A stretch of 64,000 nucleotides of DNA, from contig NC_089822.1 in the NCBI RefSeq assembly GCF_035046505.1, positions 215,012,419 through 215,076,418 of the forward strand. Direction: 5' to 3'. Shown in pieces: positions 54,131 through 64,000 of the stretch. Position numbers and translations under genes: made by a program. Under the pieces are notes generated by a model. That model saw only the letters and a program-made list of their open reading frames with translations. It did no database searches and was not told the origin of the DNA. Source of the DNA: Tiliqua scincoides (lineage: Eukaryota > Chordata > Lepidosauria > Squamata > Scincidae). The stretch's first letter is position 1. The number at the start of each line of letters is the position of its first letter.

Positions 54131-57100
54131 CGCATACTGAGCTTTAACTCCAAATTGTGGCAACATTCAGACCATCTAAGGGGATAGGTCCGATGGTGGG
54201 CAGCTAATTGCTAGATGATAGGGAGCTGTCTTGCGACAGGCTGTGCTTGGTGGGTTCGACTACTGAGAATTTAATCTGGAGGCCAATGCAAAAGACTTTG
54301 CACAGACACATCAGTGTGAGTCTGCTTTAATAGGCAATAAAGAATGAATCTGTGTGACTTGGTTTCTTCTGTCTGACCAGTTTTAGGAATCCAGTCAGAA
54401 CAGGCCTCCCCTTTTTCATAAATTCCAATAGTACAATTTGTATTCTATACAACACCCCTATGAAATTTAAATGATATGTTCTTTAACTTAAAACTCAGTG
54501 TGTAGAAGCATGACAGCCATCAGTTCTAGCTTGGCTTTCTTTCTTTGAACAGATCTGTGTAGCAAATTTGAAAGTTTATCTTTTTAATTTCCAAAATAGA
54601 TAAAAATTTCCTCTTCCTGCAAACTATGAAGGTCATTACCAGACCAAAGACAGAAAAAAGAGGTTTATAGTTCAGTCTTCATTCCTGACTTCACTTGACC
54701 TAATTTACACATCTTGGTTTCTCCGTGAGAGGGACTTTGATTACAAAGAGCTGAGCGGAAATTCCAAGGCGGGATTGCTGGAAAACTCCAACTGGAACGA
54801 ACATCTGACCATTTGGATCAATGTCAGGTTTAAGCCTCCTGCTCCCTAATGAGCATCCTCTTCTCAGCTGACATTTGACATGTGCACCCCATTCAGGCAA
54901 ACCATTTCCGTGAAAGTTAGTTCACAGATGCTAAGTATTAGGCAAGCTACCTGCAGATGGATCGTGAAGCATCAGCAGATGAGATTAAGGAAGTGAAAGG
55001 GAGCCTGCTGACCTCGTAAGAACCATTACCTCAGCAGGATCAAGCGCACTTAAACTCCAGAATAAACCCTTTTCCTGACATCAAACAGATAACTTGACAC
55101 ATGGAATTCCATACTTTGTTTCGCTGAAAATCACACTTAAACATTTGCTTGGCAAAGAATTGTGTGTATTGAACCAACCTTGGATGCAATTCAAGTCAAC
55201 AGGAATGGTCAAAGCTGTCTGGTTTTGCTGTCTCTGCCCCTAAGAAATGGAATGTTATCATTCATATAAAGGTCTTTCCACGGCTCTCTTTGCTACATTC
55301 ATATGTTTTGGGCTTTAGGTGAATTTTTTTTTTTTAAAAAGGATGTCATAAAATAGCATGAAGATGCATGGGAGGTGTAGGTGGGTGGCCTGAAATGGAT
55401 GCTGTATCTGTGACAGTTACACCAAACTGTATCACTGCTTGTCAAGATATTACTGGTTGTGCTTCTGGGAGCTAGTTTTGGCTTTTATCGCTTGTTGTGT
55501 GATGGGGTGGGGGTGCCTTCCAGCATTTGGCAATGACGTCATGTGTCATTCCTGACTTCAGTCAAGCTCCAAGCTGTACTGAGCTCAACTTCAAGCTGTG
55601 CAGCCATGCAACTTAGCAGGAACAATGGAGGGGGCATGCAGGGCACCAGGCAGGTTGCAATGGGGAAGACCTGAAGTGGACAGGGTGAAGTCAACCTGGG
55701 GAGGATGGCCAACCTCCCACTTTTTCTCTTCTTTTGCTGTTGGGCCCCATTAAGAACTGTGTTGTGCAGTACATATCCAGACTGGTATGTCAGTGATGGC
55801 CTAATTTAATGAGTCTTTTATGGCAACAGTTCTAGATTCCTGCTGGTGTAAAAGACCCTGTGATAGCATGAATATTGTACTTCTGCTGGGCCATTCCTGG
55901 CTACTGCCACAAGGCAATTGCAGTAGTGGATCTCCACCATTGCAGATCCTGGATGGCACCAAGGCAGGTACACTGGTGCGTGGTTGGTTCATGGGCATTG
56001 AAGGGAGGGCAGAGGGCGTAACTGGGCGGGGAGGGAGAGGAACTGGATGGTGTGTTAAGGGCAAGAGGGACTGGATCTGGTGGCAGTGACTTTTGTTGGA
56101 TCTTATTCCATCAAGAGGGATTGGTCCTCTTTAGCAATGGCTGCCTGTGATCTGGGACAGAACTCAGCATTCTGGATGCTGCTCCTTCAGTTGTCAGAGA
56201 GGGGAAGGAATTGCACAACATGCCTCCTACAGAAACCAGAAAGGGCAGGTAAGGTTTCTCAGGTATCTGCCCCCCAGAGTCCTGCAGGCAGCTTTGCACT
56301 CCTATTCTAACATGGGGAACAAAAAAGGAGAGGACAAAAGGGGGATGGAAGTAGGGTGCTAAACTACCCATTTTATCTGAGAATTGTACTCCACCTTTTG
56401 TTTATTTGTGATTGTCATCACCTCTTCTTCCCAGGAGGGAACTCCACCTCTAGGTTGCCTACACCTAGTGTCTACTTTGGCCTTTGGGGTTTGCTGAAAG
56501 AGCTGTGTAAATCTGCAAAGCCTGCTTTACCGGAGCCTACAGAAACCTGTGAACCTGTGTATTGCCCCTGAATGGGGTTGAGGGGGAGTCCCAAAGCTTG
56601 GGAATGTCATGTGAGATCATGATCAAATCATAGTTCTGCATGATATCTGAACTGGACCAATGAAAGAGCAGGGCTCAGTTGCCTCTTTTGGTCTCACAGC
56701 CTTGCAGCTGTGAAAGCATCAGAGGTTATCATCACCTGCAGTGCAAATTACTCCAGAACTGAAACCTTCATAGAAAAAATCACTAAGAGTTGAGCTCTGA
56801 AAAGATGTTTGATTTTTCTTTTTCATGCAATCTATCAATAACATGCTGGTTCAACAATAAGTCACGAGAGGATTTCCACTTGCCCCATATGCTTTCTTTT
56901 ATGACTGTTTCTTCCCTGTCTTGTGGACAGTTACTTTTGTAATTTTTGACAGCACTTAACATTTAATTATGCCCCATAAACTACAGATCAGCAGAAGATA
57001 AAGGCTGCACTTTCATTTGACCTTCAGTTGTGTTGCTTTGTAAACAGAATGCAAGTGAATTGCCTTGAGCTGGGAACATTCTTTCTTTTCTTTTTTATGG

Positions 57101-58162
57101 ATTTTAGTCCTTTACACCTAGGAAAAACTCCATCGGAAATTATTTTTGAACGGTTCACTCAGGATTGCTTCCTTTTAATGGTAGCGACACAGTCATTTTG
57201 GACAACTACAAAAGTCACAATGGCAAAAGGTGTTGATCAGAAAGACATTTTTACGACAACGGCATATTTTGTATTATAGCACTTCAAAAATGAGTTCTGA
57301 CAGCATGAGAAAGAGGATCTAATATTACTGCAGTGTGGAAAGTCTTACATCCCTGCTCTCTCCTAATTGCATGCACATTTTGCTTATGAGCTCAGCAATG
57401 GCTGGGGCCAGGTTTATCAAGTGACTGCATGCTAGAGGGCTGAGGTCATCAGAAATTCTGTCAATAAAGGGTAATAATGGGAGCTACTGAGCATTTTGCA
57501 AACTATAATTCTGAAACAAGCTGCAAGGGCAGGGAACCGATGACCTTCAGTTCCATCAATGACAGTGTTGCCCTCAGTGTGGTGATTGGGTGAAATGCTG
57601 GAAGAGACATTTTCCCACCACTTATTTTGATGGATTGCTGGTTAGATGTATTTTGAGAGGGTGTTGTGCAATTTGTTCTTTTGGTCGTAATTCTCATGTG
57701 TATCCTTCCCTACAACCTTTCAAGTCAAAGGGCACCAGTCTTGTTTTCCAGACATGCAAGGGGGAAAAAAGTCGATTCTGTTTTTCAAACCAGGTGACTA
57801 ATTTATTTCCCAGCCTTTATTTCCTGGCCACTGCTTGCAAATAAACATGTAACTTGATTTCTCACATTGGTCCCCTGTTCTTTCTCCAAGGAACAAGTAG
57901 GCAGCAAGGCAGCATGAGGAAGGATGAGCATTTGTTATCATCACAACATGCTGGTATTGTAAGCTAGGCTGCAGAACAGACTTGTATGTGATCACCCTGA
58001 GTCTCGTGGCTGAGTAGGCATTCAAACCCACACCTCTGTGGGTTCACTCTGACACTCTCCCTGTTTCACTGCTTTGCCTCTTGGGAAAGAAATAACTGTA
58101 CAAAGCAGGACATCGTATCAGTGTTGCGGGTTTATTGGCATTATAGATATACCAGCACACGA
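54131..58162. other. 4 kb of unique-looking sequence
   Basis: No clear repeat termini. 55820-56110 has a G-rich composition like the large MITEs but no ends. Frames up to 89 codons lack motifs. With 22.2-25.3 kb this is the best place to seek conserved non-coding elements. Confidence 0.4.
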
Positions 58163-58334
58163 GCGCAATCCTAACCAACTTTCCAGCACTGGCATAGCTG
58201 TGCCAGTGGGGCGTGTGCTGCATCCTGCAGTTGGGGGGCACTCATGGAGGCCTCCGCAGGGTAAGGCAATGTTTGTTCCCTCGGAGTTGCATTGCCCTTA
58301 TGTTGGTGCTGGAAAGTGGGTGAGGATTTTGCCC
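58163..58334. mobile_element. Palindromic MITE, complete
   Basis: Ends GCGCAATCCTAACCAACTTT and GGAAAGTGGGTGAGGATTTT then GCCC. The interior ('tggcatagctgtgccagtgggg', CTGCATCCTGCAGT) matches 40203-40381 closely. Confidence 0.75.
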
Positions 58335-58342
58335 ACATTTTG

Positions 58343-58475
58343 CTTATTTATTTATCTTTCACATTTTTAGACTGCTCTTCCTCCAAGGAGCTCAGGGTGG
58401 TGTGGTGTACATAGTTCCTCTCCTCCTTTTCTCCTCACAACAACCCTGTGAGGTAGATGAGTTTAAGAGCTGGGT
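58343..58475 (-). mobile_element. MIR-like SINE, 3' part
   Basis: Plus strand shows CCTCCAAGGAGCTCAGGGTG, a 'gtggtgtacatagttcc' phrase, and CTCACAACAACCCTGTGAGG. The tRNA-like head is missing. It follows the MITE at 58163 with only a few bases between. Confidence 0.65.
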
Positions 58476-59315
58476 GTGAAAACCCAAGTTTTTGTATCAC
58501 CTAAGCCAATGAGCATTACAGAGCAGAAATCAGTGTCACTGCTGCAAAATGTGACAAATGGCTGCTCTGTCCTGTTTGTGAGTCAACCACATCCTGCTTG
58601 TTCTCAAAACCTGAACCTCAGGGAAGGAAAGGGAATATGCCTAGCCGCACTTGGGCAATTGTGCAGTTGGTGATGCTGGGACTTAAATAACTGTAGCTTG
58701 TGCAAAGAGATGAGCTGCATCCTTGTGACTGTTCTGATTTCCTCAAGCCAGATTAAGGTGTGTGTAAGTGCCCACAATCCCTGGTAAGCGAGTCCTAAAG
58801 GGTCATCCTATTAAATTTTCCCTTAGTTTGATGGAAAACCTTTCATCTTCTAACTTTGCCACTCATGGATGCCTGTTTACAACAGTCACGATCTGTTTCA
58901 AACCACTGTCTTATTGAATGACATGGATATTCTCCAGTGACTCAGCACTGAAAGGAGAAAGCCTACTTTCTGAGGAGTCAGCAAAAGCTGGGTTAAGGTT
59001 GGTAAATGTCCTCTATCCAGAGAAAAAGCTGAGAATCTGAGTAATTCATCTCCCAGGGCTATCAAAGATATTTTCTTGCTGGGACACCACTCTTTTCCAC
59101 TTTGTGGGTCTTTTGTTTTTGTTTTGCTTGTTTGTTTTGCCTAAAAAACACTCTGAATGTATGACTGAACAGGATGTCTGTATACAAAGTCTTCTGTGAA
59201 TCAAATAAATATAAGATTGGAAAGCATTGCAATAAACAAACAACAGAATCTTAAAGGCGGTCTTGATTCTCAGTGGAGGTTTTGGACTTTTGCTGTCAGC
59301 AATGGAACAAGAAAG

Positions 59316-59317
<2 letters not shown>
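58476..59317. other. No recognised feature
   Basis: Nothing identified. Confidence 0.4.
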
Positions 59318-59377
<60 letters not shown>

Positions 59378-59450
59378 CTTGGGCTGCAATTGTAAGCAGG
59401 CCTACTAAGGAGTAAGTGCCCTTGACTCAGAGAGACTGACTTATGAGCAA
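59318..59450. repeat. (CA)n microsatellite joined to a short MITE
   Basis: (CA)n of about 58 bp at 59318-59375, then GGGCTGCAATTGTAAGCAGG, AGGAGTAAGTGCCCTTGAC and ACTTATGAGCAAACCTGC, a copy of the 22078 MITE family. Confidence 0.75.
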
Positions 59451-59899
59451 ACCTGCTTAAGACTGAGCATCTTTTTATAAAATACTGGTCACAAAATCAC
59501 AGAAATGGTTGGGCAATTTTGAATGGCAAGAGTGAGCACAATTAGCTTTTCCCTTCTTCCTTTTAAAAAAACAAAAACAAAAAAGCCCAGGAAACTTGAT
59601 GCCACTCTTGCTTTCCCCTCCCTTTCCCACCCAAATGCTATAAAGCACACACTATTTCATTGTTCAATATGTCCAGCTCTCCCTTGGATTGCTGAAAGGG
59701 CTCTGCGTTTGTGGTCTGCTTGCTAGCTGCTGGAAGATGCTGTGTGGCCTGTAGGGACATGATGCAGGCAGCAGTGGAAGGGGGGGGGCACGACCCACCT
59801 CTTTCATTCCAGAGTGAAACAGTTCCAGATTTCTTCCCCATCCTTCCCATTCTCCTTCCCTGTGTTTCTATCCCTGCCTCACCCCAAATCTCTCTCTCT
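59451..59899. other. No recognised feature
   Basis: Increasingly pyrimidine-rich towards the CpG-rich block. A G7 run lies near 59780. Confidence 0.35.
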
Positions 59900-60850
59900 G
59901 TGTGTGTGTTTGCTGGTGCAATCCCTCCGCTGCTGAAATTGACCAGGCAGTGGAGACTTCTCTAGTAGTGAATGTGTCCTCGGCTCTCACACTGCGTGCA
60001 TCTTCTTCCCCTCCAAACCCAACTAACGAGGCAGAAGACAAGCGAGGCATCCCCCCCCCCCCCATAACTCAACCAGCAGGGCAGCGCTGCTCTGTCGGGG
60101 GGGGGGGCGGAGAAGTAGATCAAAGGAGCTCGCCAGGCTTGGCATGGGGGTGTCATGAACCCTGATGGATGGGCCACTGCCTCCGGGCTGCAGGTTAGGC
60201 AAACAGTCCGAGCAGTTGGTCAGTTTCCCTGCAGCTTTTTTTGGTCGAGTCCCTCCCTCTCCCCCTCCTTCGGAGTTCCCAAATCTCCCTTTTCCAAGGC
60301 GGCAGCAGCTGCGGCGGCGGCACCGGCAGCGCCAGCAACAGCCGCCGATCGTGCCACTGGGGGGTAAGTAGGGCGGAGGTGGAGCGAGCGCCGCAGAGGG
60401 GACGGGTCGCGCAAGCCCAGGCAGGGTGGCCTCCGGCCGGACCGAGGGAGCCTCTTCCGCGCCTCAGCACAAGTGGCGGGGAGGATCGAGGCCCGCTCCG
60501 AAGGTGGTCTCCCCAAGAGGTGGCCCTGTGCGCCCTGCCGGTCCCCCTTCCCCCACACCGGGCACTCCGTTCCTTGCTCTGCTCGCGTTCATTTCTCGCT
60601 GGGAAAGTCTCCCTCCAGCCTTGATTGCCTCCAGGTGTTGGAAGGAACGAGAGAGGCGCAGGCAGCCAGTGGCCACTGCCTCCGTCTGAAATGTGCCTTT
60701 CCTTTGCCAGACCTTTCAGGGAGAGATCGACACTGGAAGCTCAGCCCCAGAAACTAAGTCTGGGAGCACTTTCGGAACCCTGGCCCCTTCCACGGGATGC
60801 AAACTGTGGGCGCGCATACCAAGCGGTGACAGTCCCACAGCATCCAGGGC
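59900..60850 (+). promoter_or_regulatory. CpG-rich block, probable promoter of a host gene
   Basis: CpG dinucleotides, rare elsewhere in the window, are dense from about 60060 to 60690 (e.g. GCGGCGGCACCGGCAGCGCC, GAGCGAGCGCCGC, GGGTCGCGCAAGC, CCGGCCGGACC). There are GC-box-like GGGGGGGCGGAG near 60105 and GTAGGGCGGAG near 60369. No TATA box is evident. A consensus donor lies inside (60364). In vertebrates, such blocks usually mark transcription starts. I cannot tell which gene it serves; it would lie to the right, beyond the window, if on the + strand. No CpG-dense repeat family explains it. Confidence 0.6.
60240..60363 (+). other. Candidate first exon, ending at a splice donor
   Basis: The (GGC)-rich stretch GGCGGCAGCAGCTGCGGCGG runs up to a donor GGG|GTAAGTA with the GT at 60364-60365. 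The start of the exon is unknown; 60240 is only a guess near the pyrimidine tract. An open frame from 60155 reads through a poly-Ala tract here, but it could equally be 5' untranslated. No acceptor or second exon can be pointed out in the remaining 3.6 kb. Confidence 0.35.
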
Positions 60851-61214
60851 AAGATGCGAGGAGCCAGCAAATGTCCTTCCAAGAAAGCCAAGCAAAACAC
60901 AATGCAACATTTGCTTAGTATGCGATTCAGGAAGTACAGGGACAAAAGGGGGCGTGAGGGGCGGAGAAAGAAACCAAAAATGTGTCTCAACTGTTGCTTT
61001 GCTGCAGGCAATTCCCTGGGTGGAGACTGAGGAGTGGATGCCTGCAAGTCAAGTGATCCTTTGGAATTAGGGGGAGAGACACATCCATGCTCTGCTTTGT
61101 TTCAAGCCTGTTTCCCAGATGAGGGTGTTCCATGACAACCCGTGGGAAGCAAACAAGGCTATTGGGCAGCCTGGGAGGGGAAAGAGGCACCACAGTGTTT
61201 TGGAACCTGTAGAC
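60851..61214. other. No recognised feature
   Basis: Would be first-intron sequence if the donor at 60364 is used. Confidence 0.35.
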
Positions 61215-61577
61215 CAGTGCTTCTCACACATTTAGCACCAAGACCCACTTTTTAGAATGAGAATCTGTCAGGACCCGCTGGAAGTGATGTCATGACTGGA
61301 AGTGACATCAGCAAGCAGGAAAATTTTTAGCAATCCTAGGCTGCAATCCTACCCACACTTACCCAGGAGTAAGTCCCATTAGCTATCATTGTTAAAAGAA
61401 TTTACATAGTAGCTTGTTAAAAGCTACAGGTCTGTAACATTTCCCCAAATGCAGTCACATACCTTTGTACCATCAAGTCTAATAGATTAAAAATAAAATA
61501 CTAAAATGAATGGTGACCCATCTGAAATTGGCTTGTGACCCACCTAGTGGGTCAAACCCACAGTTTGAGAAACACTG
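61215..61577 (-). mobile_element. hAT MITE, complete
   Basis: Ends CAGTGCTTCTCACACATTTA and CACAGTTTGAGAAACACTG are inverted copies. Flanks are CTGTAGAC (61207-61214) and CTGAAGAT (61578-61585), matching 6 of 8. Inside it carries GCTGCAATCCTACCCACACT and CCAGGAGTAAGTCCC, a half copy of the short MITE family. Other members: 14940-15185, 29990-30290, 63133 on. Confidence 0.7.
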
Positions 61578-61594
61578 CTGAAGATGGTACCACA

Positions 61595-61640
61595 CTAGTA
61601 GTACTACTACTACTACTACTAGTAGTAGTAGTAGTAGTGT
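61595..61640. repeat. Palindromic triplet microsatellite (TAC)n-(TAG)n
   Basis: A short AGTAGT, then (ACT)n for about 7 units, then (AGT)n for about 6 units. The two main blocks are exact inverted copies with the centre near 61621. It begins 18 bp from the right end of the hAT. Confidence 0.85.
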
Positions 61641-62439
61641 GCAGCATATCACGCTGGCTACTAAAGTGGCTCTGAGCCCATTCATATGGCCAAGCAAGCC
61701 CTGGGTCGCTGTAATGGGTTAGTTAGGTTCAAGTCATCTGATTAAAAGAGGGATCAAAAAAGGATCCGGAGGTTGGAGCACCTTCATTCACTGAGCAGAC
61801 GGCATGGGATATGGGACACGCAAATGCCACAGAAGCATACAGCAACTAGTGAGAGACATTCAAAAAGACATTTGTGTTAATAAAACAATACATACATCCC
61901 ATTTGAAAGAGCACCAATATATGTATATTCAATTGGTGGAAGCCTAAAAGCCAAGATAGGAGTGCCTGGTACTACCTGCAGAAATGCTCTGGTCACAACA
62001 AAGATACAAAACTACTGGACACAATAACATGAGGATAACGAAGTCAAAGCTGACCCATTTGAAGACCCTCTGATTCTTTGGACAAAAGGCAGTGTCCTCA
62101 TGATGATGACTTGTGTTTTGCTCCTGGGATTTCAGAAGGAAGCTACAGGAATTTACTAAGGACCAGCTTCATTATACTGGCTTCCTAAGTACATTTGTAG
62201 CCCAATTCTATATGCATTGTTGGTAAGAAATGGCTTAAGATTGGGCTGTTAGTACATCTTTTTGAAAAATATTGGTCACAAAATCACAGAAATTGTTGGG
62301 CAATTTTGAATGGCAGAGTGAACGTAATATGATAAAGCCCAGCCATAGGCAGAGCCCCTTGGGGAGAATTAGCTTTAAATGCACTGCTTGTCTCATCAGA
62401 TTTCCAAAATCAAGGGACACTTGAGAACTAAACACAAGG
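61641..62439. other. No recognised feature
   Basis: 62255-62320 contains 'tggtcacaaaatcacagaaattgttgggcaattttgaatggca', also present at 59486-59527, so a small repeat is shared between the two places. Confidence 0.45.
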
Positions 62440-62640
62440 GAACAAAGGAAGCTGCCTTCTTCGGAGTCAGACCCGTCCTCCATTTAGCTCAGTATTGTTA
62501 ACACTGACTGGTAGTGATTTTCCAAGGTTTCAGAGACAATTTTTTTTCTCTGCCTCCCAGGAGACTTATTTGAGGGAGATGCTCTTCTGCTAAGCTGCTG
62601 AAGGAGGCTCCTCTATTTTGTTGTAAGGCCATTTATTACA
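62440..62640 (-). mobile_element. tRNA-Ala-like SINE
   Basis: AAAGGAAGCTGCCTTCTTCG, 'agtcagacccgtcctcc', TTTAGCTCAGTATTGTTAAC and ACTGACTGGTAGTGATTTTC, then a decayed reversed tRNA head (GATGCTCTTCTGCTAAGC near 62578). Confidence 0.6.
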
Positions 62641-63132
62641 CCTGGGGTATTTTAGCCAAATCAAGACAATCTGGAATAAAGGAAATCTTTTTGAAATAAG
62701 GCACATCCCTTCTCAACATTGCGTCTGGCAGCTCTACTGTCTGCACTGTTTGTCTTTCGTTTGCTGGACAGTTCCCTGGCAAAGAAAGGAAGGGTGTGTC
62801 CATGAGGATTTTGATAAAGGTCAGGGAAGATATGTTTGAGTTTGATTATTTGTTCCTTGGCATGCTCTCTCTCTCTCACCCCCCCCCCCTCCATTTCTGG
62901 CAAACCAAACCAAAACAATTTGACTTCCAGAAATGCCAGGCCACTTTGTACGTACATTCATTTTCTTTATGCTCTCATAGAAGGACGTATCTCTGGGTAG
63001 CACCATCTATGTTTGCTCATGTGTTACAGTTAGTACACAAGGGGGTGGGGGTTTGGAATTTGCTTTGGTTCTTTAGCTTTGTATCTCTTCCTAAAATGCC
63101 CATTTCCAAAACTGGGAGAAAATACCTTATTG
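62641..63132. other. No recognised feature
   Basis: C10 run near 62879. Nothing else. Confidence 0.4.
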
Positions 63133-64000
63133 CAGCATTTCTCAAACTATGGGTTGGGTCCCACTAGGTGGGTCTCTGTTTTGCCAGATTCCAAGGCCAA
63201 GCTCTGCCAAGAGAATTATGCCCACTTTCAGCTAAGTAGCTCCTCTTCTTTCCCCCAAAATGACCCTAGTTCTATCTTGCAGCACTGCTGGACCCCACCA
63301 CCTGTTTAACCTGAGAGGTCCTCCTTCCTCCCGTTCCTTCCAGCAGCTCCTCCCACCACTATAGCAGCACTTTGGTTCTCAGCAGGCCTTGGGCATGGCA
63401 GCCAAACACCAATCTCAGTGTCTCCAGCTGTCTCCAAATTCCATTCACCAATCAAGCCATTAGTCCAGTCTCCACACTTTCCTCCTTCTACTACCCACAC
63501 CAAACTCTCCCTTCATCAGGTGCTTTTACGCCTGAGGGCCCTATTGCCTTCAAGTGGCTGCAGCTATGCTGCACTCTTTCTGCTGAATGCCCAGGCCTCA
63601 CCCTTAAGGTACTGCTGACACCACATCCTACCTCCTCAACAGATCTTCTGCAATTCCAATGCCCTCACGTAGCACCTAGCTCAGTCACCATTACAGAGCT
63701 GAAAAATGGTACAGAGCTGCTGGGCAGGGTGAGCTCCTGGTGGGAGAGAAGCCTGTTGCTTTGCCCTGAATATATGGGAAGATGGGTTGCTGGAAAGGGG
63801 GGGAGGGCTGTGTGGTTGGAGTTGGATCCAAGTCTGCATTCTGCTTTGATTTCCGAGCTGAACTTTTTGAATTCCAAGCTATGCTGTGTAATGGGCATGC
63901 TGTGTAATGGAACCTTTGGTTGATTGTGGCCTAGGTTTGAAGCCTAAATTGATGATATCACTTCCGGCCATGATATCACTTCCAGGTTAATGACATCTCT
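63133..64000 (+). mobile_element. hAT element running off the window
   Basis: Left terminus CAGCATTTCTCAAACTATGG with GGGTCCCACTAGGTGGGTC. The last 70 bp (GATATCACTTCCGGCCATGA, TATCACTTCCAGGTTAATGA) match 15070-15115, which lies about 80 bp before the right terminus of that copy. So this member is about 950 bp. A 183-codon frame at 63372-63923 lies inside; I see no transposase motif in it. Confidence 0.55.

Noticed and set aside
59046-59408. Open frames with long Cys-Val or His-Thr repeats
   Set aside because: They are translations of the (CA)n microsatellite. The same applies to frames at 29447-29836, 49325-49660 and the poly-Asp frame at 6548-6832.
60155-60371. Poly-Ala protein-coding first exon
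   Set aside because: The Ala tract comes from a GGC-rich stretch in a CpG island; nothing shows translation. Kept only as a candidate exon without a product.

Overview
The window looks like nuclear, mostly non-coding DNA from a squamate reptile (lizard or gecko type). The evidence is the repeat community: CR1 LINEs ending in the tandem octamer TTCTTATG, two 5S-rRNA-derived SINEs of the kind described from lizards, tRNA-derived SINEs with L2-like tails, MIR-like SINEs, several hAT families, Tigger-like and mariner-like elements, and many short palindromic MITEs beginning with (G)CAATCCTA. Long dinucleotide runs and low coding density fit a vertebrate intergenic or intronic region. I found no bacterial-type gene, operon, CRISPR array or confident host protein-coding exon. 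Nearly all open frames are short and lie in repeats or in unconstrained sequence.

Layout. 1-10 kb holds an L2-tailed tRNA SINE (1690-2060), MIR-like and tRNA-Ala-like SINEs, an L2 3' end, a foldback hAT and Tigger-like remnants. 10-21 kb holds two CR1 3' ends, hAT pieces, a 5S SINE (about 16858-17015), a snapback hairpin (18526-18662) and a mariner-like MITE (20346-20577). 21-31 kb is sparse apart from MITEs, one of them carrying a Tigger-like insertion. 32-40 kb is a nest of insertions: an old CR1/L3-like copy split by a foldback hAT, itself split by another hAT; then a second 5S SINE and a hAT inside a hAT. 42-47 kb contains a 1.2 kb foldback element with a tandem duplication, then a 2.8 kb CR1 copy (endonuclease plus reverse transcriptase) abutting an oppositely oriented CR1 3' end. 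52.2-54.1 kb is another CR1 with the ORF1 esterase domain and the start of ORF2, followed by an inverted ORF2 segment. About 59.9-60.8 kb is a GC- and CpG-rich block with a consensus splice donor, the only credible host-gene signal (a possible promoter and first exon on the + strand). The end of the window is hAT and SINE sequence, the last hAT running off the edge.

How the parts relate. Two SINE/LINE pairings can be read from shared 3' ends: the 5S SINEs share a tail with a LINE fragment encoding a C-terminal zinc finger (32100-32318), and the tRNA SINE shares a tail with the L2 fragment at 6795-7110. The partner LINE copies seen here are fragments, and the larger CR1 copies carry inactivating changes, so nothing here looks able to move by itself. 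Boundaries of old repeats are approximate, since they were judged by eye without alignment software.
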